In this document: positions 39,131-48,067 of the stretch, in pieces
Layout of the letters: the number at the start of each line of letters is the position of its first letter
Numbering within the stretch: position 1 is the stretch's first letter
Assembly (NCBI GenBank): GCA_028532765.1
Contig: JAQQAR010000008.1
Span: 1 to 64,000 of the forward strand
DNA: 64,000 nt
From: Sphaerochaetaceae bacterium
GTDB lineage: Bacteria > Spirochaetota > Spirochaetia > Sphaerochaetales > Sphaerochaetaceae
Direction of reading: 5' to 3'
The notes under the pieces: generated by a model
The model's input: the letters and a program-made list of their open reading frames with translations, nothing else
Told to the model about the DNA's origin: nothing
The model's database searches: none
Position numbers and translations under genes: made by a program

Positions 39131-39172
39131 AAATAAAACCGGGCAGACCGGGACATAGCCTGCTCGGGTTTT
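39131..39172 (-). terminator. Terminator-like hairpin in the leader of the Gre-domain gene
   Basis: On the minus strand arms AACC(C)GAGCAG and CTGCCCGGTT pair with one bulge and one mismatch, followed by TTTTATTT. It lies between the promoter (39195-39223) and the SD of the Gre gene, so read-through is needed for expression. The stem is imperfect. Confidence 0.5.
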
Positions 39173-39194
39173 GCATTCATAGTTGCTTTTCTAT

Positions 39195-39223
39195 AATATA
39201 GCACGATTTGGAAAAACTAGCAA
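39195..39223 (-). promoter_or_regulatory. Sigma70 promoter of the Gre-domain gene
   Basis: On minus, TTGCTA (39223-39218) and TATATT (39200-39195) are 17 nt apart. Predicted start is near 39188, giving a leader of about 95 nt. Confidence 0.65.
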
Positions 39224-39285
39224 TTGATTTAAGGAAAGTGCATAAAACATATTAACAAATATATAGTATTTCCTAATAGCAGTCG

Positions 39286-39314
39286 TTGCAAAACCTCTCT
39301 CTACCTGTTATAAA
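39286..39314 (+). promoter_or_regulatory. Sigma70 promoter of rpe
   Basis: TTGCAA (39286-39291) and TATAAA (39309-39314), 17-nt spacer. The -10 ends 6 nt before the rpe ATG, so the transcript would begin at or within 1-2 nt of the start codon. Confidence 0.7.
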
Positions 39315-39320
39315 TGGAGT

Positions 39321-39989
39321 ATGGAAACAGCTTCACTAAGAATCGCACCAAGTATGTTGTCTGCTGACTTCTCATGCACCGCAGAGGAAGTACAGAGCAT
39401 CAACGAGAGCAAAGCAGATTGGGTACATCTGGATGTCATGGACGGTATGTTCGTCCCGAACATCACCTTCGGTCCCAAGTTCATCCAAGATCTCAGACCT
39501 CACTCAGACTTGGTCTTTGATGTGCACCTTATGATTGATAAACCAGAGCGGTATATTTCACTGTTCGCTGAGAGCGGAAGTGATTATATCACGGTACATG
39601 GGGAAGCATCACTGCATCTTCATCGTACCTTGCAGATGATAAAGGCTAGTGGTTGCAAGGCTGGAGTATCACTCATTCCTTCCACACCTGTTAGCATGAT
39701 TGAACCTATCCTTGATATGGTCGATTTGATACTTGTCATGACGGTGAATCCTGGTTTTGGCGGTCAGAGCCTCATCCCTTCCACACTGCAGAAGATTGAA
39801 CGGCTTGCTGAACTGAGGGAACAACATGGATATGACTACCTTATCAGTGTAGATGGGGGAGTGAATCTGGAAACAGTAGGTGAGATCGCACAGCGAAAAG
39901 CAGATATAGCTGTATGTGGAAGCGCCTTCTTTGGTGCTCCAGACAGAGCTGCATTCATACAGGCGATGAAGGAACGGGCACAGGCATGA
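39321..39989 (+). CDS. rpe: Ribulose-phosphate 3-epimerase
   Basis: Interconverts ribulose 5-phosphate and xylulose 5-phosphate in the pentose phosphate pathway. The 222-residue TIM-barrel protein has RIAPSMLSADF, VHLDVMDGMFVPNITFGP (metal-binding His/Asp), DVHLMIDKPERY, VMTVNPGFGGQ and SVDGGVNLET, all standard. The only GGAG before the ATG is 1 nt away and unusable, while a good promoter ends 6 nt upstream; the mRNA is probably leaderless. It overlaps dtd by 4 bp (ATGA). Confidence 0.96.
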   Translation: METASLRIAPSMLSADFSCTAEEVQSINESKADWVHLDVMDGMFVPNITFGPKFIQDLRPHSDLVFDVHLMIDKPERYISLFAESGSDYITVHGEASLHLHRTLQMIKASGCKAGVSLIPSTPVSMIEPILDMVDLILVMTVNPGFGGQSLIPSTLQKIERLAELREQHGYDYLISVDGGVNLETVGEIAQRKADIAVCGSAFFGAPDRAAFIQAMKERAQA

Positions 39990-40426
39990 AGGCGGTCATC
40001 CAACGTGTCCAGGATGCAAGTGTTTCCGTTGAGGGAACTATCACGGGTCAGATCGATCATGGCCTTCTTGTCTATCTGGGTATAGGACACGACGATACAG
40101 AAGCTCAACTTGCATGGTTATGCGAAAAAATTGTGAAGCTACGTATTTTTACCGATGATCAGGGCAAAATGAACAAGAGCCTTTCTGACGTACAGGGGTC
40201 CATACTGGTCGTCAGCCAGTTCACGTTGCTGGCAAATCTACGAAAGGGAAATCGCCCATCCTACAACGATGCTGCACCACCACAAAAAGCTGAGGCTTTG
40301 TATGAACAATCCCTCAAGTTGTTTGCTCAGTTGGGGTTTCCTGTCTCTTCAGGTGAGTTTGGAGCACATATGAAGGTGTCCTATACCAATGACGGCCCGG
40401 TCACCCTCATGCTTGAAGCAGATTAA
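39986..40426 (+). CDS. dtd: D-aminoacyl-tRNA deacylase
   Basis: Removes D-amino acids (and glycine) wrongly attached to tRNA. The 146-residue protein begins MKAVIQRVQDASVSVEG and has the active-site motifs SQFTLLANLRKGNRPSY and NDGPVT, the latter being the Gly-cisPro loop. It is translationally coupled to rpe; the longer frame upstream lies within rpe and is not used. recA follows after 50 nt. Confidence 0.95.
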   Translation: MKAVIQRVQDASVSVEGTITGQIDHGLLVYLGIGHDDTEAQLAWLCEKIVKLRIFTDDQGKMNKSLSDVQGSILVVSQFTLLANLRKGNRPSYNDAAPPQKAEALYEQSLKLFAQLGFPVSSGEFGAHMKVSYTNDGPVTLMLEAD

Positions 40427-40476
40427 GAAGTATTGAACTTATAGTGTAAGGTTACAGAGTATTCGAGGAGCATATC

Positions 40477-41550
40477 ATGGCAAAGAACAGTAAAGATACG
40501 ACATTCCCCACTGACCAGAAGCAGAAGCGGGAAGCATTGGAAGCAGCAAGGGTCCAGATTGACAAGCAGTTTGGAAAAGGGTCCTTGATGAAGTTCGGTG
40601 ACAACAAGGAAAACCGAAACATTGAAAGCATCTCTTCCGGGTCCTTGCTTCTTGATGAAGCACTTGGCATCGGAGGATACCCAAAGGGTAGGGTCATTGA
40701 GATCTACGGTCCTGAAAGCAGTGGTAAGACCACACTTGCTCTTCATGCTATTGCAGAGAGTCAGAAAGCTGGGGGAATTGCCGCATTCATTGATGCTGAG
40801 CATGCTATGGATCCAAGTTATGCAAAAAAACTGGGTGTAAACATTGAAGAGCTCTGGATAAGCCAGCCGGACAGTGGAGAACAGGCCCTGGAGATTGCAG
40901 AATCCCTGGTACGGAGTGGGGCAGTGGATATCATTGTCGTGGACTCTGTTGCTGCCCTTACCCCACAAGCAGAAATCGATGGGGATATGGGTGATAGCCA
41001 CATGGGACTCCAGGCTCGGCTGATGAGCCAAGCACTGCGCAAGCTTACCGGTCTGCTTTCAAAGAGCCACACTACCATCATTTTCATCAACCAGATTAGA
41101 ATGAAGATCGGCATCATGTTCGGTAACCCAGAGACAACCACAGGGGGAAATGCCCTGAAGTTCTACTCTTCAGTCCGCCTCGAGGTTCGCAAGATTGAGT
41201 CCATCAGTAAAAGTGCTGATGATATCGTTGGAAACCGAGTACGAATCAAGATAGTGAAGAACAAGGTTTCGCCTCCATTCAAGAAAGTTGAACTGGATCT
41301 TCTCTTCGGTGAAGGTATCAGCTATATTGCAAGCATCCTTGATGCAGCGCTCAAGTACGAAATGCTGGAGAAAAGTGGCTCCTGGTACTCCTATAACGGA
41401 GAGAAGATTGGACAGGGAAGAGAGCGGACATTGGACTTCCTCAAGGATAACCCGGATATCGCCACTGACCTTGACAATCGCCTCAGGGCAAAGATGTTCC
41501 CCAAAGCCGATGCTGTCGAGGCAGTGGAAACTGCTTCAGAAGGCAAGTAA
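40477..41550 (+). CDS. recA: Recombinase RecA
   Basis: Strand-exchange ATPase and coprotease of the SOS response. The 357-residue protein shows [10 protein letters not shown] (Walker A), [28 protein letters not shown] and [28 protein letters not shown], essentially invariant in RecA. GAGGAGC lies 6 nt before the ATG. I see no clear LexA-type palindrome in the 50 nt upstream; GAAC at 40434 lacks a good partner. Confidence 0.98.
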   Translation: MAKNSKDTTFPTDQKQKREALEAARVQIDKQFGKGSLMKFGDNKENRNIESISSGSLLLDEALGIGGYPKGRVIEIYGPESSGKTTLALHAIAESQKAGGIAAFIDAEHAMDPSYAKKLGVNIEELWISQPDSGEQALEIAESLVRSGAVDIIVVDSVAALTPQAEIDGDMGDSHMGLQARLMSQALRKLTGLLSKSHTTIIFINQIRMKIGIMFGNPETTTGGNALKFYSSVRLEVRKIESISKSADDIVGNRVRIKIVKNKVSPPFKKVELDLLFGEGISYIASILDAALKYEMLEKSGSWYSYNGEKIGQGRERTLDFLKDNPDIATDLDNRLRAKMFPKADAVEAVETASEGK

Positions 41551-41569
41551 TTCCCAACAAGTACTGCTG

Positions 41570-41601
41570 AACACGGAGGTGGAACAATCCACCTCTGTGT
41601 T
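41570..41601 (+). other. Long hairpin between recA and scpA
   Basis: A 13-bp stem (AACACGGAGGTGG with CCACCTCTGTGTT, one G-U) and 6-nt loop, 20 nt after the recA stop. No T tract follows, so it may be a weak terminator or a 3' stabilising structure that makes recA levels exceed scpA levels. Confidence 0.7.
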
Positions 41602-41648
41602 GTCAATACAGCAGGTGTTCGGTATACTCCGGGTGAGAGGGGACTGCT

Positions 41649-42596
41649 GTGCAAGAACAAACAGTACAAGAAGAACAAGTGCCAAAGGGGGCGACTTTCC
41701 ATACCCCTACTTTCGATGGTCCATTGGACTTGTTGCTGTTCCTCATCCAAAAATCAGAAGTCAATATCTATGACATTCCTATTTCGCTTATCACTGAACA
41801 GTTCTTGGGATATCTCAAGGAAGAGAAGGTGACTGAGCTTGGTGACCTGACGCAATTTTACAAGATGGCTGCAGACCTGCTGTATATCAAGAGCAGGATG
41901 CTGCTCCCTGTTGAACTGGAATTCGATGAAGAATACCAGGACCCCAGACAAGAACTGGTGGACCGTCTGCTGGAGTACCAGAAGTTCAGGAAATATACTG
42001 AGTTGCTTACTGGAACCAATACCAGTGCCGAATTGTTCATTACCCGGAAAAGCAGCCAGTTTCGTCTTCCATTCGGAGATGAGGAACTGTTTGGTGAGGT
42101 TTCATTGCAGGATTTGCTCAAGACGTTTTCACGGCTTATGACCACCATAACCCCAAACAAGGTGTTCAACGTCTACGAATCGGTAACGGTCAATGAAAAA
42201 ATCGCCTTGATGCAGGAATTGTTTGAGACTCAAGATTATATCACCTTGGAACAACTGATCGTCCATGCTGACCAACTGCTCCATATTATCTGCAGTTTCA
42301 TGGCAATTCTTGATGCATGCAAACTCAGGATGATCTCCCTCGTCCAGAGTGAACCGTTCGGTCCAATTCTCATCCGCAAGGTCGATGAAGCCTTTGAACA
42401 GGATTTTGAACACATGTACGATGATGATTTCGAGGAAATTGAGGAAGAAATCATCACCGCACCTATCTCAGAAGGTGAAGAAGAGAGGTTTTTTGAGGAA
42501 GATGCAGATAATCTCCGCACAACTACTGACGATGGTCGCGTTTTTCTGTATGATGATGAGAGTGAGGATGAGCAGATCATTCTCGACGATGAGTGA
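41649..42596 (+). CDS. scpA: Segregation and condensation protein A
   Basis: The kleisin subunit that joins SMC heads in the bacterial condensin complex. The 315-residue protein starts at GTG (AGGGGA upstream) and contains FDGPLDLLLFLIQKSEVNIYDIPI, the SMC-neck binding region, and AADLLYIKSRMLLP. The C-terminal 60 residues are a strongly acidic extension beyond the usual length of about 250. The stop overlaps the earliest possible scpB start. smc is not in the window. Confidence 0.94.
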   Translation: MQEQTVQEEQVPKGATFHTPTFDGPLDLLLFLIQKSEVNIYDIPISLITEQFLGYLKEEKVTELGDLTQFYKMAADLLYIKSRMLLPVELEFDEEYQDPRQELVDRLLEYQKFRKYTELLTGTNTSAELFITRKSSQFRLPFGDEELFGEVSLQDLLKTFSRLMTTITPNKVFNVYESVTVNEKIALMQELFETQDYITLEQLIVHADQLLHIICSFMAILDACKLRMISLVQSEPFGPILIRKVDEAFEQDFEHMYDDDFEEIEEEIITAPISEGEEERFFEEDADNLRTTTDDGRVFLYDDESEDEQIILDDE

Positions 42597-42607
42597 TAGG
42601 AGCGTTA

Positions 42608-43216
42608 GTGGTGGATAGGAAGAGGCAAGTGGGCAACGCTGGGATACAGCAAAGCCCCCTCTTGAGTACCGAGGCCCGGTTGGTCGAAGTCATTCTCTTT
42701 TTGGAGAACGAACCGGTTAGTTTGGAACGATTGAGCAAGATGACCTCCCTTTCGGAGGAGACAACAAGAAAAGCCATTACAGAACTGCAGGAACATTACC
42801 GTGAATACCTGCATGGACTGGACCTTGCTGAGAGCCAGGGTGCCTTCCAATTCCTACCTTCCTCAGATCTACACGACAAGCTTCGCTCCTGCTACGGCAA
42901 ACGGGTCGACAGACGCCTGAGTCGTGCAGCCTTGGAAACACTGTCCATTGTGGCATACAGCCAACCGATTACCCGTAGGGAGATAGACAACATCCGTGGG
43001 GTCAGCAGTGACACCATTATCCGTTTGTTGCGAGACCGTGAATATATCAAGGTGATCGGAAGGAAGGATGTCCCTGGGCATCCCTGTCTCTACGGCACCT
43101 CGAGGAAATTCCTTTTCGAATTCAACCTAGCAAGTATCAGCGCACTACCCAAGCTCTCCGATATCGACCGACTGCGATTTGAAGCAGAACCAACACAGGA
43201 GAAAGAAGAAGCATGA
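42608..43216 (+). CDS. scpB: Segregation and condensation protein B
   Basis: Winged-helix dimer that binds ScpA in condensin. About 202 residues, with VILFLENEPVSLERLSKMT, the second winged helix SRAALETLSIVAYSQPITRREIDNIRGV and VIGRKDVPGHPCLYGTSRKFL, all typical. AGGAG at 42598-42602 favours GTG 42608 or 42611; GTG 42593, overlapping the scpA stop, is less likely. It overlaps rluB by 4 bp (ATGA). Confidence 0.94.
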   Translation: MVDRKRQVGNAGIQQSPLLSTEARLVEVILFLENEPVSLERLSKMTSLSEETTRKAITELQEHYREYLHGLDLAESQGAFQFLPSSDLHDKLRSCYGKRVDRRLSRAALETLSIVAYSQPITRREIDNIRGVSSDTIIRLLRDREYIKVIGRKDVPGHPCLYGTSRKFLFEFNLASISALPKLSDIDRLRFEAEPTQEKEEA

Positions 43217-43968
43217 AATTATCATATCCGCTTAGATTACAGGTCTATTTGGCAAAGAGTGGTTGCGGGTCCCGCAGATCCTGCGAAACACTGATCACCA
43301 GTGGGCGGGTAACCGTGAATACGAAACGGGTAACAGAACTGGGAACCAAGGTCGATGAAGAAGATGTCGTCATGGTAGATGACCAGATGGTGGAACCAAG
43401 TGAGAAAACCTACTACTACGCATTGCACAAGCCCAAGGGGTTTGTTTGCACGAACTGGGATCCAAACGAGAAAAACTATGCACGTGATCTGATTGATATT
43501 CCAGACAAGAATCTTCTCTTTCATATTGGTCGTCTGGACAAGGATTCCAGTGGCTTGATTCTCTTCACCAACGATGGGGATGTAGCACAGAAGATCATGC
43601 ATCCCTCCGAGGAGATTGAAAAGGAGTACCTGGTAAGCTGTACTACCGGCGTACGCAGGGAAGACCTGGATGAGGCCCGTAAGGGAGTCCTCATAGACAT
43701 GCCGCAACCTTATACAATCAAACGTTTTGAAATCATCAGCAAGAAATGGGTACGAATCATCCTAACTGAAGGAAAGAACCGTGAAATCAGAAAGATTCTC
43801 AGCCACTATGGGTATGAGGTGAAGCAGCTGGTCAGGATGAGAATTGGTTGCATTGAACTGGGTGACCTCAAACCAGGACAGTACCGTAGTGTCACTTCTT
43901 CCGAGATCAAGGCGCTTTTGAGGGGAGAAAATGATATTCTAAGAAAGAGTTCAGGGAGAGGATGGTAA
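43213..43968 (+). CDS. rluB: Pseudouridine synthase of the RsuA/RluB family
   Basis: Makes pseudouridine in rRNA. The 251-residue protein has an N-terminal S4-like RNA-binding domain (RLQVYLAKSGCGSRRSCETLI, about 8-55) and a catalytic domain with GRLDKDSSGLILFTNDGD carrying the nucleophilic Asp. Next to scpB it is usually annotated as RluB (23S rRNA position 2605), but RsuA or RluF specificity cannot be excluded from sequence alone. Its stop shares a base with the cmk start. Confidence 0.9.
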   Translation: MKLSYPLRLQVYLAKSGCGSRRSCETLITSGRVTVNTKRVTELGTKVDEEDVVMVDDQMVEPSEKTYYYALHKPKGFVCTNWDPNEKNYARDLIDIPDKNLLFHIGRLDKDSSGLILFTNDGDVAQKIMHPSEEIEKEYLVSCTTGVRREDLDEARKGVLIDMPQPYTIKRFEIISKKWVRIILTEGKNREIRKILSHYGYEVKQLVRMRIGCIELGDLKPGQYRSVTSSEIKALLRGENDILRKSSGRGW

Positions 43969-44621
43969 TGGTTGTAGCCATAGACGGACCGGCTGGAGTT
44001 GGGAAAAGCTCCATTGCCCAGATGATTGCAAAGACTTGTAATTTCTACTATCTCAATTCCGGTTCATTCTACAGGGCCTACACCTACCTGCATGTACAGG
44101 AAGGGAAGGACCCTATGGATTACCCAGCAGTCCTGGAAACGGCAAAGCACTATATGCTCTCTATTGAAGATGACCGCATCTGTGTCAACGGCACTGATAT
44201 TGAGGATAAGCTGCATACCCCTGAGGTTGACGCAGTAGTAGCGCAAGTATCAACATATCCTCCGCTTAGAAGCTATGTGAATGAACAGCTGAGAAGGATT
44301 GCAAAGGATATGGATGTGGTCATTGAAGGGAGAGATATTACGACCGTGGTCTTCCCAGATGCCGACTTAAAATGTTACTTTGATGCAAAGGCTGAAGTTC
44401 GTGCTGAACGTCGTCTCAAGCAGCATCCAAACGGACAAGATTACGAGACTGTGTTGCGACAAATCAAGATGCGTGACGAAATTGATAAGGGCAAGGAAGT
44501 TGGTGCACTTCGTGTTGCAGAGGATGCTCTGTACATAGACACCTCGTACTTGACTATAGGACAAGTTTGTGAGAAAGTGTTATCTGCTATTTTTACGCTC
44601 AAGGGCGATGTAAATAGGTAA
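43968..44621 (+). CDS. cmk: Cytidylate kinase
   Basis: Phosphorylates CMP and dCMP. The 217-residue protein opens MVVAIDGPAGVGKSSIA (P-loop), followed by YLNSGSFYRAYTY, VVIEGRDITTVVFPDADLK and RAERRLKQ. Two ATGs are possible; AGAGG at 43957-43961 is 6 nt before the ATG at 43968, so this is preferred to 43962. cmk directly precedes rpsA, as in E. coli and Borrelia. Confidence 0.95.
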   Translation: MVVAIDGPAGVGKSSIAQMIAKTCNFYYLNSGSFYRAYTYLHVQEGKDPMDYPAVLETAKHYMLSIEDDRICVNGTDIEDKLHTPEVDAVVAQVSTYPPLRSYVNEQLRRIAKDMDVVIEGRDITTVVFPDADLKCYFDAKAEVRAERRLKQHPNGQDYETVLRQIKMRDEIDKGKEVGALRVAEDALYIDTSYLTIGQVCEKVLSAIFTLKGDVNR

Positions 44622-44643
44622 ATTTAGGATCAGGAGAAATCAA

Positions 44644-46365
44644 GTGGCTGAAGAACAAGAAATGGAAGAAAAGAAGACCAGAATGCAGGATTTGCTGCAG
44701 GAGGAGTATCTTAAATCTCTTGATGGAATCGAAGACGGTCAGCTCGTGGCCGGTACTGTTGTCCAGGTAAACAACGAGTATGTATTCGTGGATGTCGGTT
44801 ATAAGAGCGAGGGTCGTATCTCTCGTGACGAATTCGCATCGATTCCTGAAGTAGGTGATGAGGTAAAAGTCGTCATTATCACCAAGGAAGGGAAGGGCGG
44901 CCAGATCGTCGTTTCCAAGAAGCGTGCCGATTTCAAAGAACGTACAGATGAACTGAAGACTGCTTCTGAAAGCAGATCTCCTGTTTTGGGCAAGTTTGAA
45001 AAGGTAATCAAGGGTGGCTTTGAGGTTGACCTCGGAGGCGAGTACAAGGGTTTCTGTCCCCTCTCAAAGGCTGATGTCCAGAGAGTTGAGGATCCCGAGA
45101 CCATGATCGGTATCACTGATTACTTCATCATTGACAAGTTCCACGGTGGCACGAAACTTAAGAGCGTTGTGAACAGACGTGAGTATCTTGACCAGAAAAT
45201 CAAAGAGAATAAAGAGAAATTCTTTTCCACCGTCCAGATCGGCGATGTAGTTGAAGGTGTCGTGAAGTCATTCACCTCCTTTGGTGCATTCATCGACCTT
45301 GGTGGATTCGATGGACTCTTGCATATCAATGACATGAGCTGGGGCCATGTTACCCGTCCAAAGGACTTCGTGAAGAAGGGACAGGTGGTACAACTCAGAC
45401 TCATTAACATCGACCCGGAGACCCAGAAGATCAATTTGAGCTTGAAGCACATGCAGGAAGATCCATGGACCACCTTCGAGCAGAAATACAATGTCGGTGA
45501 TACCATCAAGGCTCCGGTAACCAAAATTACCACCTTTGGTGCTTTCATTGAGATTGAACCTGGAATCGAGGGCCTTGCACACATCAGTGAGTTGTCCTGG
45601 ACCAAGCGCATCAACAACCCCAAGGAAGTCCTTGATGTAGGCGATGTCGTAGAAGCAAAGATTCTTGGTTATGACCTCGACAAGAAGCGTGTCTCTCTCG
45701 GCCTCAAGCAGCTTGAGGAAAATCCTTGGGATACCATTTCTGATCGCTATCCGATCGGTATGACTCTTTCAAAGCCAGTTGTGAAGATCACCAACAGTGG
45801 TGCATTCGTCAACCTGGAAGAGGGTATTGATGGATTCCTCCATATTGATGACATTTCCTGGACCAAGAAAGTCAAGAACATGGCATCCTTCTGCAGTGAA
45901 GGTGATGTTATTGACGTTGTGGTCATTCGCGTTGAGCCGGACAATCGTCGTATCCGTCTTGGTGTCAAGCAGCTCGAGGGCAACCCTTGGCAGACCTTGC
46001 GTCACGACTATCCCAAGTTCAGCACGATCAGTGGTGTTATCACCAACGTCACAGACTTTGGCGTATTCGTGAAAGTCATGGGAGATATCGAGGGACTGAT
46101 CAGCAAGTACAACTTGGTTGGTCCGGATGAGGAATTCACTGATGAAGTACTGAAGAAGTACAATGTCGGTGATCCCATCACTGCAATGGTTGTAGAGTGC
46201 AATCCTTCGACCCAGAAGCTTTCACTCTCCGTAAAGGAGATGGTAAGACGCTCTCAGCAGTCGGAAATTGCAAAATATATCCACGAGGATAATGAGAACG
46301 ATACCTACTCCCTGGCAGAAATGATGCGTTACAAGGATGAGGACAAGGAGAAGGAAGACAACTAA
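44644..46365 (+). CDS. rpsA: 30S ribosomal protein S1
   Basis: S1 docks mRNA on the 30S subunit. The 573-residue protein contains six S1 repeats. The later ones are easy to see: GDVVEGVVKSFTSFGAFIDL, GDTIKAPVTKITTFGAFIEI, IGMTLSKPVVKITNSGAFVNL and FSTISGVITNVTDFGVFVKV; the first two repeats (about 30-180) are diverged, as in other S1 proteins where they bind the ribosome. The GTG start has AGGAG 8 nt upstream. The acidic tail ends at 46365. Confidence 0.95.
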   Translation: MAEEQEMEEKKTRMQDLLQEEYLKSLDGIEDGQLVAGTVVQVNNEYVFVDVGYKSEGRISRDEFASIPEVGDEVKVVIITKEGKGGQIVVSKKRADFKERTDELKTASESRSPVLGKFEKVIKGGFEVDLGGEYKGFCPLSKADVQRVEDPETMIGITDYFIIDKFHGGTKLKSVVNRREYLDQKIKENKEKFFSTVQIGDVVEGVVKSFTSFGAFIDLGGFDGLLHINDMSWGHVTRPKDFVKKGQVVQLRLINIDPETQKINLSLKHMQEDPWTTFEQKYNVGDTIKAPVTKITTFGAFIEIEPGIEGLAHISELSWTKRINNPKEVLDVGDVVEAKILGYDLDKKRVSLGLKQLEENPWDTISDRYPIGMTLSKPVVKITNSGAFVNLEEGIDGFLHIDDISWTKKVKNMASFCSEGDVIDVVVIRVEPDNRRIRLGVKQLEGNPWQTLRHDYPKFSTISGVITNVTDFGVFVKVMGDIEGLISKYNLVGPDEEFTDEVLKKYNVGDPITAMVVECNPSTQKLSLSVKEMVRRSQQSEIAKYIHEDNENDTYSLAEMMRYKDEDKEKEDN

Positions 46366-46380
46366 GGTTGTGTTCCAAAT

Positions 46381-46406
46381 CACAGGCGGCATACCTGCCG
46401 CCTGTG
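46381..46406 (+). other. Perfect hairpin after rpsA
   Basis: CACAGGCGGCA pairs perfectly with TGCCGCCTGTG around a 4-nt loop (11 bp), 15 nt past the rpsA stop. There is no T run, so full termination is doubtful; partial termination or protection of the rpsA 3' end is likely. Confidence 0.7.
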
Positions 46407-46435
46407 TCATATACCCTTGATAACGGAGATGAGCC

Positions 46436-47125
46436 ATGAGTAATAATTCTAAGGATACAGCTGAGTTGACCTTGGCTGAACGAATCGAAGGATTTTTGAA
46501 CCGCTTCCTTGGCAAGAACAAGAAGGCGTTGATCATCGTTGCAATTGTTGTGATTGTTGGACTGGCAACATTGGGCATTGTGCTTACAGTGAGCCAGAAG
46601 AACCTGCAGGCACAATTCAACGAGATTGATCAACTAGAAGCCTCATTTGTTGAGCTTCAGGCCATGGGAAGTGATGACGAAGCGTACCAGGAGACCTATG
46701 ACGAACTGGTTGCTGGTCTAACAGAGCTTGCAGGCAAGGGAAATGAATACCCAAGTCTAAAGGCAGAGTATCTGTTGGGCATGGTGGCATTCCAGGATGA
46801 GGAGTACCAGAAGGCAGCTGACAGCTTCCTTTCTGTCTACACTGAAGCAGAAGGTAACTATCTTGGCTCTCTGGCACTTGCCAATGCTGCAGCAGCAGCT
46901 GAAGAGCTCGGAAATGATTCTCTGGCACTCGAGTACTACACCAAGATTATTGATGAGTTCGGGTTTACCGCAGCTGAGTCAGCTAAGGCTCTTTTCGGGC
47001 AGGCTCGTCTGCAAGAGAAATCTGGTAACATTGAGCTTGCTAAGGCAACGTTCCAGCAGCTAGCTGACCAGTTCCCAACATCCGAGTATGCCAAGCTGGC
47101 AACCAACAGACTTGCACTCCTGTAA
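46436..47125 (+). CDS. Membrane-anchored TPR protein (YfgM-like plan)
   Basis: A 229-residue protein with a cytoplasmic basic N-terminus, one membrane helix (about 27-50) and a periplasmic region with tetratricopeptide-type helices: AEYLLGMVAFQDEEYQKAADSFLSVY, GNYLGSLALANAAAAAEEL and SAKALFGQARLQEKSGNIELAKATFQQLADQFP. The plan resembles YfgM, a periplasmic chaperone partner of SecYEG, but TPR proteins are hard to name by architecture. GGAG lies 9 nt before the ATG. It probably shares the rpsA transcript past the hairpin. Confidence 0.8.
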   Translation: MSNNSKDTAELTLAERIEGFLNRFLGKNKKALIIVAIVVIVGLATLGIVLTVSQKNLQAQFNEIDQLEASFVELQAMGSDDEAYQETYDELVAGLTELAGKGNEYPSLKAEYLLGMVAFQDEEYQKAADSFLSVYTEAEGNYLGSLALANAAAAAEELGNDSLALEYYTKIIDEFGFTAAESAKALFGQARLQEKSGNIELAKATFQQLADQFPTSEYAKLATNRLALL

Positions 47126-47175
47126 GCAAACGGGTTAGGGTAGGTTAGAAACCCACACCATAAGGAGGCAGATGC

Positions 47176-47901
47176 ATGAAGAGAAGAATACCCATTCTTT
47201 CTGCTGCGTCTGTCTTTTTTATTGTCCTGATCCTGCTTGTATCGTGTGGAATTGCAACCATATTCACTTTCGGTTCAGGTACGGTATTTACTGATGGAGA
47301 TACCAATGGAGATAAGGTTGGTTTAAGTCTCGATGTTGATGATAGCCTGGGTACTCTTAGCCTTATTGATTCAGGCTCTGGTCCATCTCTGATGCTATTC
47401 TATACCATCACTGACTCAGAAAACCCACAAAATTTCAAAACAGCATTCAATACCACATATAAGAGGGATTTTAATGGTGTGCAAATTACCTCTGATGCAG
47501 TGCTTTCGGTTAATGATATAACGCTGTATCGCTTTTCTGATATTCTTGGAAATACATTCCAAGGACCAGAATATATTGCCACTGCCAGTTCACCAACATC
47601 CCCTGATTTCAATTGTACGCTCACAAAAACAACAGTATCAGGAACAACAGTATCTATGGACTTGGTTTTCGATGTTGGCTCTTATACCATTCATAATTCA
47701 CCAAAGCTTTATAGATATAATGGGAAACCATTTGAGACAGCCAGTACTGAAATTAGAAATTCATCTTTTCCAGATTATTTTATTGGGGATACTGAAACCA
47801 ACATGTATCTTCACATCTATGGTGCAGTAAACGTCTCCAAGGGAAGTTTTAACAACATCTACTGGACTGACCTGGTACATCTCGGGTATATCACACTCTA
47901 A
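47176..47901 (+). CDS. Predicted orphan lipoprotein, unknown function
   Basis: A 241-residue protein I do not recognise. The N-terminus MKRRIPILSAASVFFIVLILLVSC is a lipoprotein signal with lipobox LVSC (Cys24), so the mature protein should be lipid-anchored at a membrane. The rest looks like beta-rich secreted sequence, with many Ser/Thr/Asp residues and only short hydrophobic stretches. AGGAGG lies 7 nt before the ATG, so it is surely translated. The second half is visibly more AT-rich (about 35-37% GC by counting two lines) than the surrounding genes, suggesting a lineage-specific or acquired gene. It faces the next gene convergently. Confidence 0.72.
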   Translation: MKRRIPILSAASVFFIVLILLVSCGIATIFTFGSGTVFTDGDTNGDKVGLSLDVDDSLGTLSLIDSGSGPSLMLFYTITDSENPQNFKTAFNTTYKRDFNGVQITSDAVLSVNDITLYRFSDILGNTFQGPEYIATASSPTSPDFNCTLTKTTVSGTTVSMDLVFDVGSYTIHNSPKLYRYNGKPFETASTEIRNSSFPDYFIGDTETNMYLHIYGAVNVSKGSFNNIYWTDLVHLGYITL

Positions 47902-48067
47902 ATCGAAATAAACCATAACAAAAAGGTAAGAGCGAAACCAAAAACGAAATTCATATATTTTCGTGAATAATATATATTCTGTTAACTAGTAACATTCCAA
48001 AGAAGATTCATTCCATATGCAGATACCTTTTCCATGTATTCTTCATCTTTGATTATGGGCAAAGAAT

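Noticed and set aside
40427-40476. Possible LexA/SOS box before recA
   Set aside because: GAAC at 40434 has no matching inverted GTTC at a usual spacing, so no SOS operator is claimed.
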